The notes under the pieces: model-generated | The model's input: the letters and a program-made list of their open reading frames with translations, nothing else | Told to the model about the DNA's origin: nothing | The model's database searches: none | Shown here: positions 1 through 9,721 of the stretch, piece after piece | How positions within the stretch are numbered: the stretch's first letter is position 1 | Layout of the letters: every line of letters begins with the position of its first letter | Position numbers and translations under genes: made by a program | Assembly (NCBI GenBank): GCA_029690005.1 | Contig: CP121458.1 | Location: 992,001 to 1,056,000, forward strand | DNA: 64,000 nt | Reading direction: 5' to 3' | From: Prescottella defluvii | Lineage (GTDB): Bacteria; Actinomycetota; Actinomycetes; Mycobacteriales; Mycobacteriaceae

Positions 1-673
1 GACACGTCCAGAGCGTTTGTCAGGTCGTCCTCCCAGACCGACCCCATCGCGAAGGGCTGCGACCACTGTCCGTCCGGATCGGCAAGAGTTCCGGCGTGGA
101 GGCGAACGTCGTCGTCTTCGATGTTTCCCTCCGCGACGTACAACCGATCGTCCACGGCAGCGAGGGCGAAAACAGTCCAGTCGGTGGGCGTTAGGGTGAC
201 TTCGCCGGTGTCGAGGTCGAAACCGACGAGTGCGGGTTCGGCGGCGGCCGGCGACGTGAAGCACACGAGTTCGTCATCGACCGGAACCGACGTGCATCCC
301 CGAGATCGTCGGCCGGGCTCTGCCAGCGCACCTCTCCGCTGGTCGCGTCGATGCCGACCATCACCGGGTTCCTCAGGCTCATGCCGCCATCGGAGACACC
401 GACCACCGACACCACGACGCCGTTGGCGTAGACGAATCCCGGATCACCCCAGTCGTATTCGCTTCCGTTGCGCGGGTCGCGGAACTCTGCGAAGGACTGG
501 CCGTACATCGCGGCCGCGTCCACCGACCACCCCAGCCCCGGGGCCGCATCGACGGTGCCGGTGATCTTGCGGATGCCGTCGCCTCCCGCGTGCGCGACGA
601 CGACAACGGCACCGGTTACGGCCACGACGGCCGTCGTCGCGGCCAGGAGCAGATCGCGGATCTCTCGATTCAC
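1..673 (-). CDS. Membrane-anchored PQQ/beta-propeller-like protein, partial and frameshifted
   Basis: The gene runs off the left edge of the window. It starts at a GTG (673) that overlaps the TGA of the upstream gene, so the two are probably translationally coupled. Residues about 7-28 form one hydrophobic helix, an uncleaved anchor or signal sequence. Downstream, IDATSGEVRWQS and, in another frame, GFDLDTGEV and DRLYVAEGN are typical of blade motifs in quinoprotein/WD-like propellers. The frame breaks at the CCCC run 298-301 (one base missing) and coding resumes in a second frame to base 1. The role is unknown; an extracytoplasmic binding or sensing protein is the best guess. The blade motifs are seen; the fold is inferred. 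Confidence 0.6.
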
Positions 674-2052
674 CTCGGCACCTCGATTCCGGGAGCGAGC
701 GCGATTGCGTCGAGCTGTTCGAACGACAACGGCATGGCCGGCGAGTCTGCCGCGGAGGCCACCCGGATCAGGGTGCCCGACGGCCGCGTGACCGAGACAA
801 TGCGTCGCGTCTCGTACGTCGCCTCCGAGCCGCCGCGCATGCTCACCCCCGTGGAGCTGTGCTGGCTGTGTTCGATGAGGGTGCCGTCGGGCGTCCGCCG
901 GTATGTCGTGATCAGGCCGTCATAGCTCGGCGCCGGATCGGACGCCGGTAGATCCTGTCCGCCGGTGATCGCGATCTCCAGCGTCGACTCCTGTCCGGGG
1001 GTGGTGACCCGGACCGTCTGGCACACGGCGCTGTCGTCGTACTCGGTCGGCCACAGCTCGAGCGGCCGGTCGAGCGTGACCCCGTCGAGCGGAACCGCGG
1101 CCAGCACCGTGCCCAGCCGCTGGGCGGTGGCGTGGTCGATGGTGGGACCCGAGCCCTCCTCGACCGGCGGGTAGCAGGATTGCGGGGGCGTGCCGGTGCC
1201 GGGCGGGACGGGTGTCGTGACACGCAGACCGGGTGCGGTGACGATCGAGACCAGTTCGTCGATGGTCAGCGGGACGGTTCCGCCGTTCGTCTGGTTGCCA
1301 TCGAGGTGCCCGGCATCGGTGGAGTAGGCCGAGACGCGGGTGCCGTCCGGAACGTAGGCGTGGGTGCTGCGCGAAAGGGTGCGCACCCCGTTGGTTTCGG
1401 ACCACGTGTCGAGGACATCGACCACCGTTCCGTCGGCGAGCACGCGGCGGGCGTCGAGTTGTCCCGCGACGCAGGGCGGCACCGGGTCGGTGCTGGCGCG
1501 CACCGACACCGACAGCGAGCCGCGCGTGTCGCCGCGCAGCAGCGTCCCGTACGCGGCCGTGTCGCCGCTGAGTTCGACGTCTCCGGACTCGTCGGAGGTC
1601 GTCATGTCGTCGTCGCTGGTGATCGGCTGGAAGATCAGCGAGCGGTCCGGCGACGCGAACTCCATCTCGACACCGGCCGGCAGCGCCTCTCGTAGCGCTT
1701 GCGACATGGAGCCGGCCTTGGGTCCGGAGAACCACGGGTAGTCGGGGTTGTCGTAGCCGGAATCGCCGAAGCTGACGAATCCGAACGATTCGGTGTGCGC
1801 GGGCGGTTCGACCACGTCGCAGCCGGCGATCTGCGTCGGATACGTCACCGACGGTGTGACGTAGGTGAACTCGGGCGCCTCCGGCGCCGCGGAGGTCGTC
1901 GTCGTGGTCGGCAACGCGGTCGTGAGCTCGGGTTCAGGGCTGTGGAGGAGACCCGCCACCACAACGCCGGTTGCCACGACGGACACGAGGGACAAACCGA
2001 ACGTCCATGCGGCCACCGTGCGTGACGTCCCCGCGTCGTTGTCGTCGACCAT
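670..2052 (-). CDS. Membrane-anchored secreted protein of unknown function
   Basis: A 460-residue protein with one N-terminal membrane helix at about residues 14-36 (TFGLSLVSVVATGVVVAGLL). A Thr/Pro/Ala-rich linker (about 40-60) follows, then a large extracytoplasmic part. Two roughly repeated halves each carry a Cys followed by VRVTTPG- or VSVRAST-like strands and a segment ending in an ALAPGIEV or VTAPGLRV motif, suggesting an internal duplication of a small beta domain. I do not recognise a family. The ATG at 2052 has a good GGGAGGGAC ribosome site. The next gene starts inside its stop codon (GTGA), so the pair is an operon and the products may act together at the cell surface. Confidence 0.7.
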   Translation of the reverse strand: MVDDNDAGTSRTVAAWTFGLSLVSVVATGVVVAGLLHSPEPELTTALPTTTTTSAAPEAPEFTYVTPSVTYPTQIAGCDVVEPPAHTESFGFVSFGDSGYDNPDYPWFSGPKAGSMSQALREALPAGVEMEFASPDRSLIFQPITSDDDMTTSDESGDVELSGDTAAYGTLLRGDTRGSLSVSVRASTDPVPPCVAGQLDARRVLADGTVVDVLDTWSETNGVRTLSRSTHAYVPDGTRVSAYSTDAGHLDGNQTNGGTVPLTIDELVSIVTAPGLRVTTPVPPGTGTPPQSCYPPVEEGSGPTIDHATAQRLGTVLAAVPLDGVTLDRPLELWPTEYDDSAVCQTVRVTTPGQESTLEIAITGGQDLPASDPAPSYDGLITTYRRTPDGTLIEHSQHSSTGVSMRGGSEATYETRRIVSVTRPSGTLIRVASAADSPAMPLSFEQLDAIALAPGIEVPR

Positions 2053-2060
2053 GTCCCTCC

Positions 2061-2100
2061 CCGTGACAGACAGCCTCCCGTGGGAAGCTGTCTATCACGG
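2061..2100 (-). terminator. Hairpin after katA
   Basis: CCGTGA pairs with TCACGG and AGACAGC with GCTGTCT, with single mismatches between blocks and a GT loop, giving a stem of about 19 bp. It lies between the katA stop (2120) and the next start (2052) on the same strand. There is no clear T-run, as is common in high-GC actinobacteria. Confidence 0.6.
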
Positions 2101-2119
2101 ATCCGGGATCAATCGGACA

Positions 2120-3570
2120 TCACGCCTGCCCGGCGCGCACCCCCTCCTCGACGCGGTCGCCGAGGTCCTTGTCTACGTTGCGCCAATAGTCGAACGCGCG
2201 CACCAGGACCGGTTCGGTGACTCCCTTGAGTAGATGCCCGACAATGTTGGATACCAACCGGTCTCGGGCCGCGTCGTCGAGCACCTTGCGCACCATCGTG
2301 CCGGCCTGGCCCCAGTCGTCGTCGTCCTTGCGGAGCGTGTACGCCTGGTGCACCATCTCGCCGTCGCTGTACCAGCTTGCGGAGTCGCCGGACACCGAGA
2401 CGTCGGCGTGCGGTCCGCCCTTCGAGTTCGGCACGTACACCGGGTCGCCGCGGTTGTGGTGCCGCATCCGTCCGTCCTTGGTGTACGACGCGGCCGTTGT
2501 CGCGCGCGGCGAATTGACCGGCAGCTCCTTGTAATTGGAGCCGATGCGGTACCGGTGCGCGTCCGGGTACGAGAACCAGCGGCCCAGCAGCATCTTGTCC
2601 GGGCTCGGGCCGGTGCCGGGCACCGAGTTGCTCGGTTCGAACGCCGCCTGCTCGATCTCGCAGTGGTAGTCGGTGGGATTGCGATCGAGCTTCATGGTGC
2701 CGACGTCGATCAGCGGGTAGTCGCCGTGCGGCCACACCTTCGTCAGGTCGAACGGGTTGAACCGGTAGGTCTTCGCCTCCTCGTACGGCATGATCTGCAT
2801 CTTCAGCGTCCACGTCGGGTACTCGCCCCGCTCGATCGCCTGCCACAGATCGCGCATGTGGCAGTCGGTGTCCGTCGCGGCCATCCGGTCGCCTTCCTCC
2901 TGGGTGAGGAATTCGATGCCCTGGTCGGTCTTGAAGTGGTACTTCACCCAGAACCGTTCGCCCGCAGCATTGACCCACATGTACGTGTGGCTCGAATAGC
3001 CGTTCATGTGCCGCCACGAGCGGGGGATGCCGCGGTCACCCATCAGCCACGTCACCTGATGCGCCGACTCGGGGAGAGCGTCCAGAAGTCCCACTGCATG
3101 TCGTTGTCGCGCAGGTTGTTGTCGGCCCGCCGCTTCTGCGAGCGGATGAAGTCCTGGAACTTCATCGGATCGCGCACGAAGAAGACCGGCGTGTTGTTGC
3201 CGACCATGTCGAAGTTGCCCTGCTCGGTGTAGAACTTCAGGGCGAACCCACGCGGGTCGCGCCACGTGTCCGGGCTGCCCCGCTCACCGGCAACCGTGGA
3301 GAACCGGGCCAGCATCTCCGTCCTCTTGCCGGGCTGGAACAGGTCGGCCTTGGTGTAGGCGCTCACGTCGTTCGTCACCTCGAAGGTGCCGAACGCGCCG
3401 CCGCCCTTGGCGTGCGGCTGTCTCTCGGGCACGCGCTCGCGGTTGAACTGGGCCATCTTCTCGATCAGGTAGTAGTCCTGGAGCAGGATCGGCCCGTCGG
3501 GTCCGACGGTCAACGAATGTTGGTCGCTCGGTACCGGGATTCCGGAATCGTCGGTTGTGTAGTTCGACAT
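2120..3570 (-). CDS. katA: Haem catalase (small-subunit type), frameshifted in this sequence
   Basis: Decomposes hydrogen peroxide to water and oxygen in the cytoplasm. Family marks: [20 protein letters not shown] with the distal active-site His (about residue 53), [15 protein letters not shown] with the conserved Asn, and [13 protein letters not shown] carrying the proximal haem-ligand Tyr. Length is about 483 residues once the frame is repaired, normal for small-subunit catalases. The frame breaks at GGGG 3071-3074 (plus-strand numbering): the text leaves DFWTLSP and resumes at [14 protein letters not shown]. The ATG at 3570 follows GGAAGGA. No furA or OxyR gene is adjacent, so any control is from elsewhere. 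I read it as a functional gene carrying a sequencing error. Confidence 0.93.
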
Positions 3571-3690
3571 CTCATTCCTTCCCTACGAGTCACGGCGTCC
3601 GTGGGGTAGAGACGATGAGGCGGCGCGTACCGAGCGCGCCATCCATCACTTACCAGCCGACCACTTCCCGGCCGATCCGTCAACCGAGGT

Positions 3691-5919
3691 TCAGTCCTTG
3701 GCCCGCGCCAGCTTCGACGGCCACCAGATCGGCTTGCCGATGTCGTGCGAGAGCGCCGGCACCAGGACGCTGCGGACGACGATGGTGTCGAGCAGGACGC
3801 CGAATGCGACCGCGAAGCCCACCTCGGCGAGGAACACCAGCGGCAGCACGCCCAGCACCGCGAAGGTGCCGGCCAGTACGACGCCCGCGGACGTGATCAC
3901 CCCGCCGGTGACGGCGAGGCCGCGCAGCACCCCGGTGCGGGTGCCGTGCGTGAGCGTCTCCTCGCGCACGCGGGTCATGAGGAAGATGTTGTAGTCGATG
4001 CCCAGCGCCACCAGGAACACGAACGCGTACAACGGGAACGCCTGGTCCGCGCCCGCGAAGTGGAAGATGTGGGTGAAGAAGAAACCGCACACCCCCAGCG
4101 TCGCGGCGAAGCTCAGCACGACCGTCGTGATCAGGATCAGCGGCACCAGCAGCGCCCGCAGCAACACCGCGAGCACCACGAAGATCACGACGAGGACGAT
4201 CGGGATGATCAGGTTCCGGTCGTGCACCGAGGCGGTGTGCAGATCGAGCGTCGCGGCGGAGCTGCCGCCGACCTGCGCGTCGGCACCCGGCAGCGCGTGC
4301 AGCGTGTCCCGCAGACGCTCCACGGTCTGCAGCGCTTGGGGCGAATCGTACGAATCGGCAAGTGCCGCATTGATCACCGTCCGGCCGTCGATCGGTGCCA
4401 CGTTCAGCAGCGCCGGCGGGCAGCCGGGCGGCAACTGCTGCGGAACGCCACCGCCGGAGTTCTGGAGCAACGCCTTGACCTTCGCGATGTCGACCTGCAC
4501 GCACACCGATCCCGGGCCCTGACGCACGCCCTCGACACCGCTCGTCGCCTTGATGACCGCGTCGACGCTCGACGCGTTCGCGGTGATGACGGCCGGTGCC
4601 CCGGCACCCTGGTCGAAGTTGGCGTCGTACAGCGCCTGGCCGCGGATCGCCTCGGGTTCGTTGGTGAAGTTCTGGGTGGCGGTCAGCCCGCCGGTCTGCA
4701 GACTGCCGATGCCCACCGCGAACAGCACCACCAGCAGGGCGGTGGCCCCGATCCATGCGGGACGGTCGCGCCGCCCCACGACGTCGGCGATCCGCCCCCA
4801 CAGTCCGTGTGTCGCAATGTCTGTCGCACCGTCGACCTCGGGCCTGCGGGGCCAGAACACCCAACGGCCGACAGCCGACAGCGCGACGGGCAGGAACGTC
4901 ATCATCACCAGGTACGTGCACGCGATCCCGATCGCGGCGACCGGGCCGAGGCTCTTGTTCGAGTTCAGCTCCGAGAAGCCCAGGCACAGCAGACCGAGGA
5001 CGACGGTCACCGCGGACGCGGTGATGGCGGGCGCGGATTCCTTCCAGGCCTTGATCATCGCGTCGAAGCGGTTGTCGTGGAAGTGCAGTTCCTCCCGGTA
5101 GCGGGAGATCAGCAGCAGCGCGTAGTCGGTGCCGGCGCCGATCACGAGCACGAAGAGGATGCCCTGACTCTGCCCGGTGAGCGTGAGAATCTCGTGGTCG
5201 GCGAGCAGGTAGATGATCATCGACGAGAGCCCCAGCGCCAGCAGCGCCGAGAACAGCGGGAAGAACCACAGCACCGGCGACCGGTACACCACCAGCAGGA
5301 TCAGAACCACCACCAGCAGCGCGACCGCGATCAGGGTGGAGTCGAGGCCCTCGAACGCGTCGATGAACGCGACCAGCAGGCCGCCAGGACCGGCCGGCAG
5401 CACCTGGAGATCGGGGCTGACGGCGTTGGTCGCGGCGGCCAGGACATCCTGTTCGGCGGCCGCGAGGTCCGGGCCGACGACGGTGGTCCCGTCCTGCTGG
5501 GCGATCAACGGCACGAACACCGACGCGGTGGTGCCGTCGGTCGAGTACTGGGTGGGCGTGACGCCGGACGCATCGACGCCCTCGACCGACGCCATCGAGA
5601 CGCGCGCGCGGTCGATCGCCGCCTTGTCCGCGTCCGTCAGGCCGCCGTCGCGGTGGAACACGACCGCACCCGGAATCGTCTGCAGATTCACGAACTTCGC
5701 GGTCTCGTTCGCGACGATCGTCGATTCCGCCGACGACGACAGATAGGACGCATTGTCGTTCTTCTGAACCTCGGTGAGCTTGCCCTGGAACGAACCACCG
5801 AGTCCGCCGAGGAAGAACACGACGATCGCCACCGCGACGACGGTGAACACCGGCCAGCCACGGGTCACGCGGGCGACCGTGCCCGCCGGGGTGCCGTCGG
5901 TGGACTCCACTCGTGTCAT
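3691..5919 (-). CDS. MMPL-family (RND) transporter
   Basis: A 742-residue inner-membrane exporter of the MmpL type, expected to move lipids or hydrophobic compounds using the proton gradient. It shows the doubled RND plan: TM1 at about 22-42, a large extracytoplasmic loop, a bundle of five helices, a second loop, and a second bundle at about 510-730. Signature motifs are GAGTDYALLLISRYREEL in the first half and GIDYNIFLMTRVREE in the second, each with the Asp expected in proton relay. The ATG at 5919 has a GAGGAG site. It lacks the C-terminal cytoplasmic extension of some mycobacterial MmpL proteins. Substrate is not predictable; no partner MmpS gene is adjacent. Confidence 0.88.
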   Translation of the reverse strand: MTRVESTDGTPAGTVARVTRGWPVFTVVAVAIVVFFLGGLGGSFQGKLTEVQKNDNASYLSSSAESTIVANETAKFVNLQTIPGAVVFHRDGGLTDADKAAIDRARVSMASVEGVDASGVTPTQYSTDGTTASVFVPLIAQQDGTTVVGPDLAAAEQDVLAAATNAVSPDLQVLPAGPGGLLVAFIDAFEGLDSTLIAVALLVVVLILLVVYRSPVLWFFPLFSALLALGLSSMIIYLLADHEILTLTGQSQGILFVLVIGAGTDYALLLISRYREELHFHDNRFDAMIKAWKESAPAITASAVTVVLGLLCLGFSELNSNKSLGPVAAIGIACTYLVMMTFLPVALSAVGRWVFWPRRPEVDGATDIATHGLWGRIADVVGRRDRPAWIGATALLVVLFAVGIGSLQTGGLTATQNFTNEPEAIRGQALYDANFDQGAGAPAVITANASSVDAVIKATSGVEGVRQGPGSVCVQVDIAKVKALLQNSGGGVPQQLPPGCPPALLNVAPIDGRTVINAALADSYDSPQALQTVERLRDTLHALPGADAQVGGSSAATLDLHTASVHDRNLIIPIVLVVIFVVLAVLLRALLVPLILITTVVLSFAATLGVCGFFFTHIFHFAGADQAFPLYAFVFLVALGIDYNIFLMTRVREETLTHGTRTGVLRGLAVTGGVITSAGVVLAGTFAVLGVLPLVFLAEVGFAVAFGVLLDTIVVRSVLVPALSHDIGKPIWWPSKLARAKD

Positions 5920-5996
5920 TGGTGCTCCTCGCCCCAGTCGTGGTGGGCAACCAATGCAGACCAGTACAACACGCGACGGCCGTCGGGGTAAGGCGA

Positions 5997-6971
5997 TCAG
6001 TGCCGACCCGGTAGGTCCACTTCGTCCGGCGACTTGTCGTCACGCAGACCCTTCCAACTGGGATGCCGCAGGCTCCCGCCGACGTACTCGCGGTACTCGA
6101 CATCGCCCACGAGAAGCGGCTGCACCCACCGCGCATCACGCGCTTCCCGCGCGGGCGGCGCGGCGTCCAGCGGACTGGTCGGCCGTTCCAGAGGCTCCAG
6201 CTTCTCGAGGAGCGCCCGTCGGGTCGCGCCGGTGAATCCCGTGCCGACGTGCCCGATGTAGACGAGGCGGGCGTCGTCGTCGCGGGCCGCGAGAAGCAGC
6301 GATCCGACGCCCCCGCGCGCCGATCCTGTTCCCGGTACCCATCCGACGACAATCACCTCGGTGTTGTTCCTCAGCGGTGTTTTGACCCAGTCGGGGGAGC
6401 GGATACCCGGCCGGTAGATCGAATCGACGCGCTTGGCGACGATCCCTTCCAGGTGATGCTCCCGTGCCAGGTCGAGCATCCGGCCGCCGTCGCCGTCCAC
6501 CCAGTGCGGTGGCACGCGCACCTCCGGCGCGTCCAGTCCGAGTCCGTCGAGCAGCGACCGTCGCCGCAGGTATCCCTGGGACGTCGTCGAATCACCTTCG
6601 AGCGCAAGGACGTCGAACACGTAGTAGGTGACCGGCGTGGTGCGGCGCAGCGCGACCGTCGGCCGCAGCACGTGCATCCGATGCTGCAGGCGGGAGAACG
6701 ATGGTCGACCGTCGGCGTCGAGCGCAACCACCTCACCGTCGAGGACCGCCGCGCGCCCCGCGAGCAGATGGACAAGGGGATCGACGAGTTCCGGATAGGT
6801 GTCGGTGGCCTCGATCCCGTTGCGGCTGAAGAGCCGGCACACCCCGGCCGCGACCGACGCGATGATGCGCTGACCGTCCCATTTCATCTCGAACGCCCAG
6901 CCCTCGCCGGCCGGTGGTCGGCCGAGGGTGGCCAGCATCGGCTTCGGCGGCGTCGAACGAGACGCGGTCAT
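5997..6971 (-). CDS. ATP-dependent DNA ligase, LigC/LigD-ligase-domain type
   Basis: Seals DNA nicks using ATP. The adenylation domain has the nucleophile motif EMKWDGQR (Lys at about residue 31), LDGEVVALD (motif III-like), EGIVAKRVDSIY (motif IV) and DWVKTP (motif V). The C-terminal OB-fold ends in YREYVGGSLRHPSWKGLRDDK, typical of bacterial LigD/LigC ligase domains. At 324 residues it is a stand-alone ligase without polymerase or nuclease domains. The ATG at 6971 is close behind GGGCAGGAC. It is divergent from the CNNM gene and about 77 bp downstream of the MMPL gene start. It probably acts in end joining or base-excision repair beside the NAD-dependent LigA, by analogy with mycobacterial LigC. 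Confidence 0.88.
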   Translation of the reverse strand: MTASRSTPPKPMLATLGRPPAGEGWAFEMKWDGQRIIASVAAGVCRLFSRNGIEATDTYPELVDPLVHLLAGRAAVLDGEVVALDADGRPSFSRLQHRMHVLRPTVALRRTTPVTYYVFDVLALEGDSTTSQGYLRRRSLLDGLGLDAPEVRVPPHWVDGDGGRMLDLAREHHLEGIVAKRVDSIYRPGIRSPDWVKTPLRNNTEVIVVGWVPGTGSARGGVGSLLLAARDDDARLVYIGHVGTGFTGATRRALLEKLEPLERPTSPLDAAPPAREARDARWVQPLLVGDVEYREYVGGSLRHPSWKGLRDDKSPDEVDLPGRH

Positions 6972-7181
6972 GTCCTGCCCGCACCACCGGTGACAATCGC
7001 GACCTTTTCGTCAAGCCTCATGATTCTCCTCCGATGTCGTTGTGACCGTGTCCGATCCGCGCGATGGAGCCTCGGTCCCGACGATACGGCTGTCGGGTGA
7101 CCCGGGCAGGGAACGCGGCGCGGTCAACGGGGATAGTCTCGTGGTGAGGGTGTGGTTGCGTCCCGGCGAGGTGAAAGGACG

Positions 7182-7223
7182 ATGGACCGCCACCGACCAA
7201 CCGATCGGCGGTATCGGCCGTGA
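7182..7223 (+). CDS. Possible 13-codon leader peptide before the CNNM gene
   Basis: ATG at 7182 follows a good GAAAGGAC site and encodes MDRHRPTDRRYRP. Its TGA (7221-7223) overlaps the GTG start of the next gene (7220), which itself has no good ribosome site. The peptide is strongly basic and Arg-rich. It could serve translational coupling or attenuation, or be fortuitous. Confidence 0.3.
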   Translation: MDRHRPTDRRYRP

Positions 7224-8540
7224 ACGGCGGCACGCTGCTCGACGTCGTCCTCGTGCTGGTGTTCGTCTTGGTGGGCGGCGTCTTCGCCGCGACCGAGATC
7301 GCACTCGTGTCACTGCGCGAGGGTCAGATCCGTGCGCTCGAACAGCGCAGCCACCGCGGAGAGCGGGCGGCCGCCCTGGCCCGGAACCCGAACCGCTTCC
7401 TCTCCTCGGTCCAGATCGGCGTCACCGTGGCCGGATTCTTCTCCGCCGCGTTCGGAGCGTCGACGCTCGCCCCGAGTTTCGCCCCGACGCTGGAGGATTG
7501 GGGTCTGTCGGTCGGCGCAGCGGACGCCGTGGCGCTCATCGGTACGACGCTTGTAATCGCGTACCTGTCGCTGGTGCTCGGGGAGCTCGTTCCGAAACGT
7601 ATTGCGCTGCAGAACGCCACCGGCGTCGCGCTGGTGACCGCACCCCCACTGGACCGATTCGCGACCTTCGTCCGTCCGGTGATCTGGCTCCTGTCGGTCT
7701 CGACCAACGGGCTCGTCCGCGTCCTCGGCGGCGATCCCTCCCGCAAGAGCGAGGAGATCACAGCCGGGGAACTGCGCGAACTGGTCCTGGGGCACGCCGG
7801 CATCGCCGACGAGGAACGCCGCGTGCTCTCCGAGGTGTTCGACGTGGGGCGGCGGACCCTCACCGAGGTGATGCGCCCGCGGACCGAGGTCGACTTCCTC
7901 GCCGCGGACCTCCCGGTTCGCAAGGCGCGAGGCGAGGCCCTGGCGCGGGGCCACACCCGGTACCCGGTCGTGGGAACCTCGCTCGACGACATCGTGGGGT
8001 TCGTCCACCTTCGGGATCTCCTGCTCGCCGACCTCGACCGGACGCCCGCCGTCGGTCAGCTGTGTCGAACGATCCTGCGGTTGCCCGGGTCCAAACCCGC
8101 GCTCGCCGCGCTGACACTGATGCGCCGCGGCAACGAACAGATCCTCCTCGTCGTCGACGAGTACGGGGCACGGCCGGCATCGCAACCCTCGAGGACATCG
8201 TCGAGGAGGTGGTCGGTGAGATCGGCGACGAGTTCGACCCGTTGCCGAGATCCGCGCCCGCCGGCCCGACGCGGGTCGGGAGATCGACGGGTTGCTCCTG
8301 GTCGAGGACTTCGAGAAGGAAACCGGCGCAACGGTTCCCGTCGGTCCGTACGAGACCGTCGCGGGCTACGTGCTGCACCGTCTGCAGCGCCTTCCGCGTG
8401 TGGGGGACGGCGTGGACGTCGACGGGTTCCGGCTGACGGTCGCCGAACTGGACGGCCGCCGGATCGCGGCGCTGCGACTGTCGGGGCGACGGCCGTCGGC
8501 CGGTGATCGGCGGTCCTTCGACACCGGTCACCAGGCATAG
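7220..8540 (+). CDS. CNNM/CorC (HlyC)-family transmembrane protein with CBS pair, frameshifted twice
   Basis: Membrane protein of the DUF21-CBS-CorC_HlyC family, linked in other bacteria to magnesium or cobalt efflux. The DUF21 domain covers about 1-190 with an opening helix containing FAATEIALVSLRE, QIGVTVAGFFSAAFG and LSLVLGELVPKRIAL. The CBS pair follows (RTLTEVMRPRTEVDFL, TRYPVVG, DIVGFVHLRDLL, LLVVDEYGGTAGIATLEDIVEE after repair), then a C-terminal CorC_HlyC domain (GATVPVGPYETVAGYVLHRL). Frame breaks lie at GGGG 8165-8168 and again between about 8231 and 8281. Repaired length is about 440 residues, normal for the family. The GTG start at 7220 overlaps a possible leader peptide. Confidence 0.85.
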
Positions 8541-8585
8541 AATCGACTGGCGGGGCGAGGCATCGAGACGTGGATCCGGTGAACC

Positions 8586-9329
8586 ATGGGTGACGAGCGA
8601 GCAGTTGCGGACGAGCGGTCGGAGTTGAAGGAAAGCGTCGACGAGATCACGCTCTCGCTGCAGGAACTGTCGGGCTTGCTCGACGACGTCGGCCAGTTGG
8701 AGCGGGTCCTGCAGTCACTCGTCGACAGCGCCGTCCGAATCGTGCCCGATGCCGACATGGGTGGCGTCACGATCCTTCGCGACGGCACGGCCGAGACGGT
8801 GGCGGCCACCGACCCGCGGGTACGCGAGATCGACAGCGTGCAATACACACTGGACGACGGCCCGTGCCTGCGGTCCGTCCGCGAGCAGGCATCCCAGGAC
8901 GTCAACCGCACGGAAATCCGTTGCCGATGGCCCGAACTCGCCGACGTCGCCGACGCTCACGGGGCCGGCAGCATCATCTCGTCACCGCTGACACTGGACG
9001 ATCGCGTCAGCGGTTCGTTCAATCTGTACAGCTCGGATGAGGACGGCTTCCGCGAGTTGGACGAGTCGCTGCTCGAGGCGTTCACGACCGCCGCGATGGT
9101 GGCCCTCCAGCAGGCGCAGCGCTACGACACGGCCCGCCGGTTCGTGCGGCAACTGGAGGACGCGCTCGAGTCGCGGGCGTCGATCGACCAGGCGATCGGT
9201 GCCGTGATGGCGCTGCACGGCGTGGGCCCGAAGGCTGCGTTCGACATCATGGTCAAGACCTCCCAGGACCACAACACCAAGCTGCGCGACGTCGCGCAGC
9301 AACTCCTCTCCAAGATCGATCGGTCGTAG
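8586..9329 (+). CDS. GAF-ANTAR regulator (RNA-binding antitermination type)
   Basis: A 247-residue cytoplasmic regulator. A short coiled N-terminus (about 10-45) precedes a GAF sensor domain (about 35-170; VDSAVRIVPDADMGGVTIL, DDGPCLRSVR). A C-terminal ANTAR domain (about 185-245) carries LESRASIDQAIGAVM and KLRDVAQQLL. ANTAR domains bind paired stem-loops in nascent mRNA and prevent termination; GAF-ANTAR proteins are abundant in actinobacteria. The ATG at 8586 is clear. It converges on a small membrane-protein gene. No histidine kinase is adjacent, so the GAF domain is probably the input. Confidence 0.88.
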   Translation: MGDERAVADERSELKESVDEITLSLQELSGLLDDVGQLERVLQSLVDSAVRIVPDADMGGVTILRDGTAETVAATDPRVREIDSVQYTLDDGPCLRSVREQASQDVNRTEIRCRWPELADVADAHGAGSIISSPLTLDDRVSGSFNLYSSDEDGFRELDESLLEAFTTAAMVALQQAQRYDTARRFVRQLEDALESRASIDQAIGAVMALHGVGPKAAFDIMVKTSQDHNTKLRDVAQQLLSKIDRS

Positions 9330-9340
9330 CCGGGCCGGCC

Positions 9341-9571
9341 TCAGATGAGCAGGTCCGCGACCATGACGCTGATCAGGATCAGCACCGCGGCGGTGGCGAC
9401 GAGAAGGACCGAGCCGCCGAGCACCAGTGTCGCCGCCGTTGCGGAACCGGACGAGAGGGCCGCGACGCGGACCGTGCCGTATCGCGTGCGCGTCTTCGTG
9501 GTCGACAGGACGTCACGATCGTGATCGCGGTCGACGTCGACCTGGACATGAGTGAGAGAACGATGAGTCAT
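9341..9571 (-). CDS. Small single-pass or hairpin membrane protein, 76 aa
   Basis: MTHRSLTHVQVDVDRDHDR opens an acidic/basic alternating head, followed by a basic stretch (TKTRTRYG). A long hydrophobic segment at about 48-76 could span once or form a helical hairpin. The ATG at 9571 follows GAGGG at correct spacing. I prefer it to longer upstream starts, which lack a site and have shadow-like composition. The function is unknown. It lies downstream of, and on the same strand as, the DNA polymerase-like gene but about 150 bp away, so it probably has its own promoter. Confidence 0.55.
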   Translation of the reverse strand: MTHRSLTHVQVDVDRDHDRDVLSTTKTRTRYGTVRVAALSSGSATAATLVLGGSVLLVATAAVLILISVMVADLLI

Positions 9572-9721
9572 AGGTGCCCTCGCGGTGTAACTGAGTGGAG
9601 GGGAACACGAACGGGCGACCATTGCGGCACTGCGTGTGTCCCGACGCCGGCTGACTGCCCAACCTTGTGTCCCAAAGTAACGGTCCGACGACCAGGTGTG
9701 CAATGCCCAGGTGCCGAATCG

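Noticed and set aside
3745..5991. Long plus-strand open frame opposite the MMPL gene
   Set aside because: Antisense shadow; composition dominated by Arg, Gln, His and Asp with no recognisable motif.
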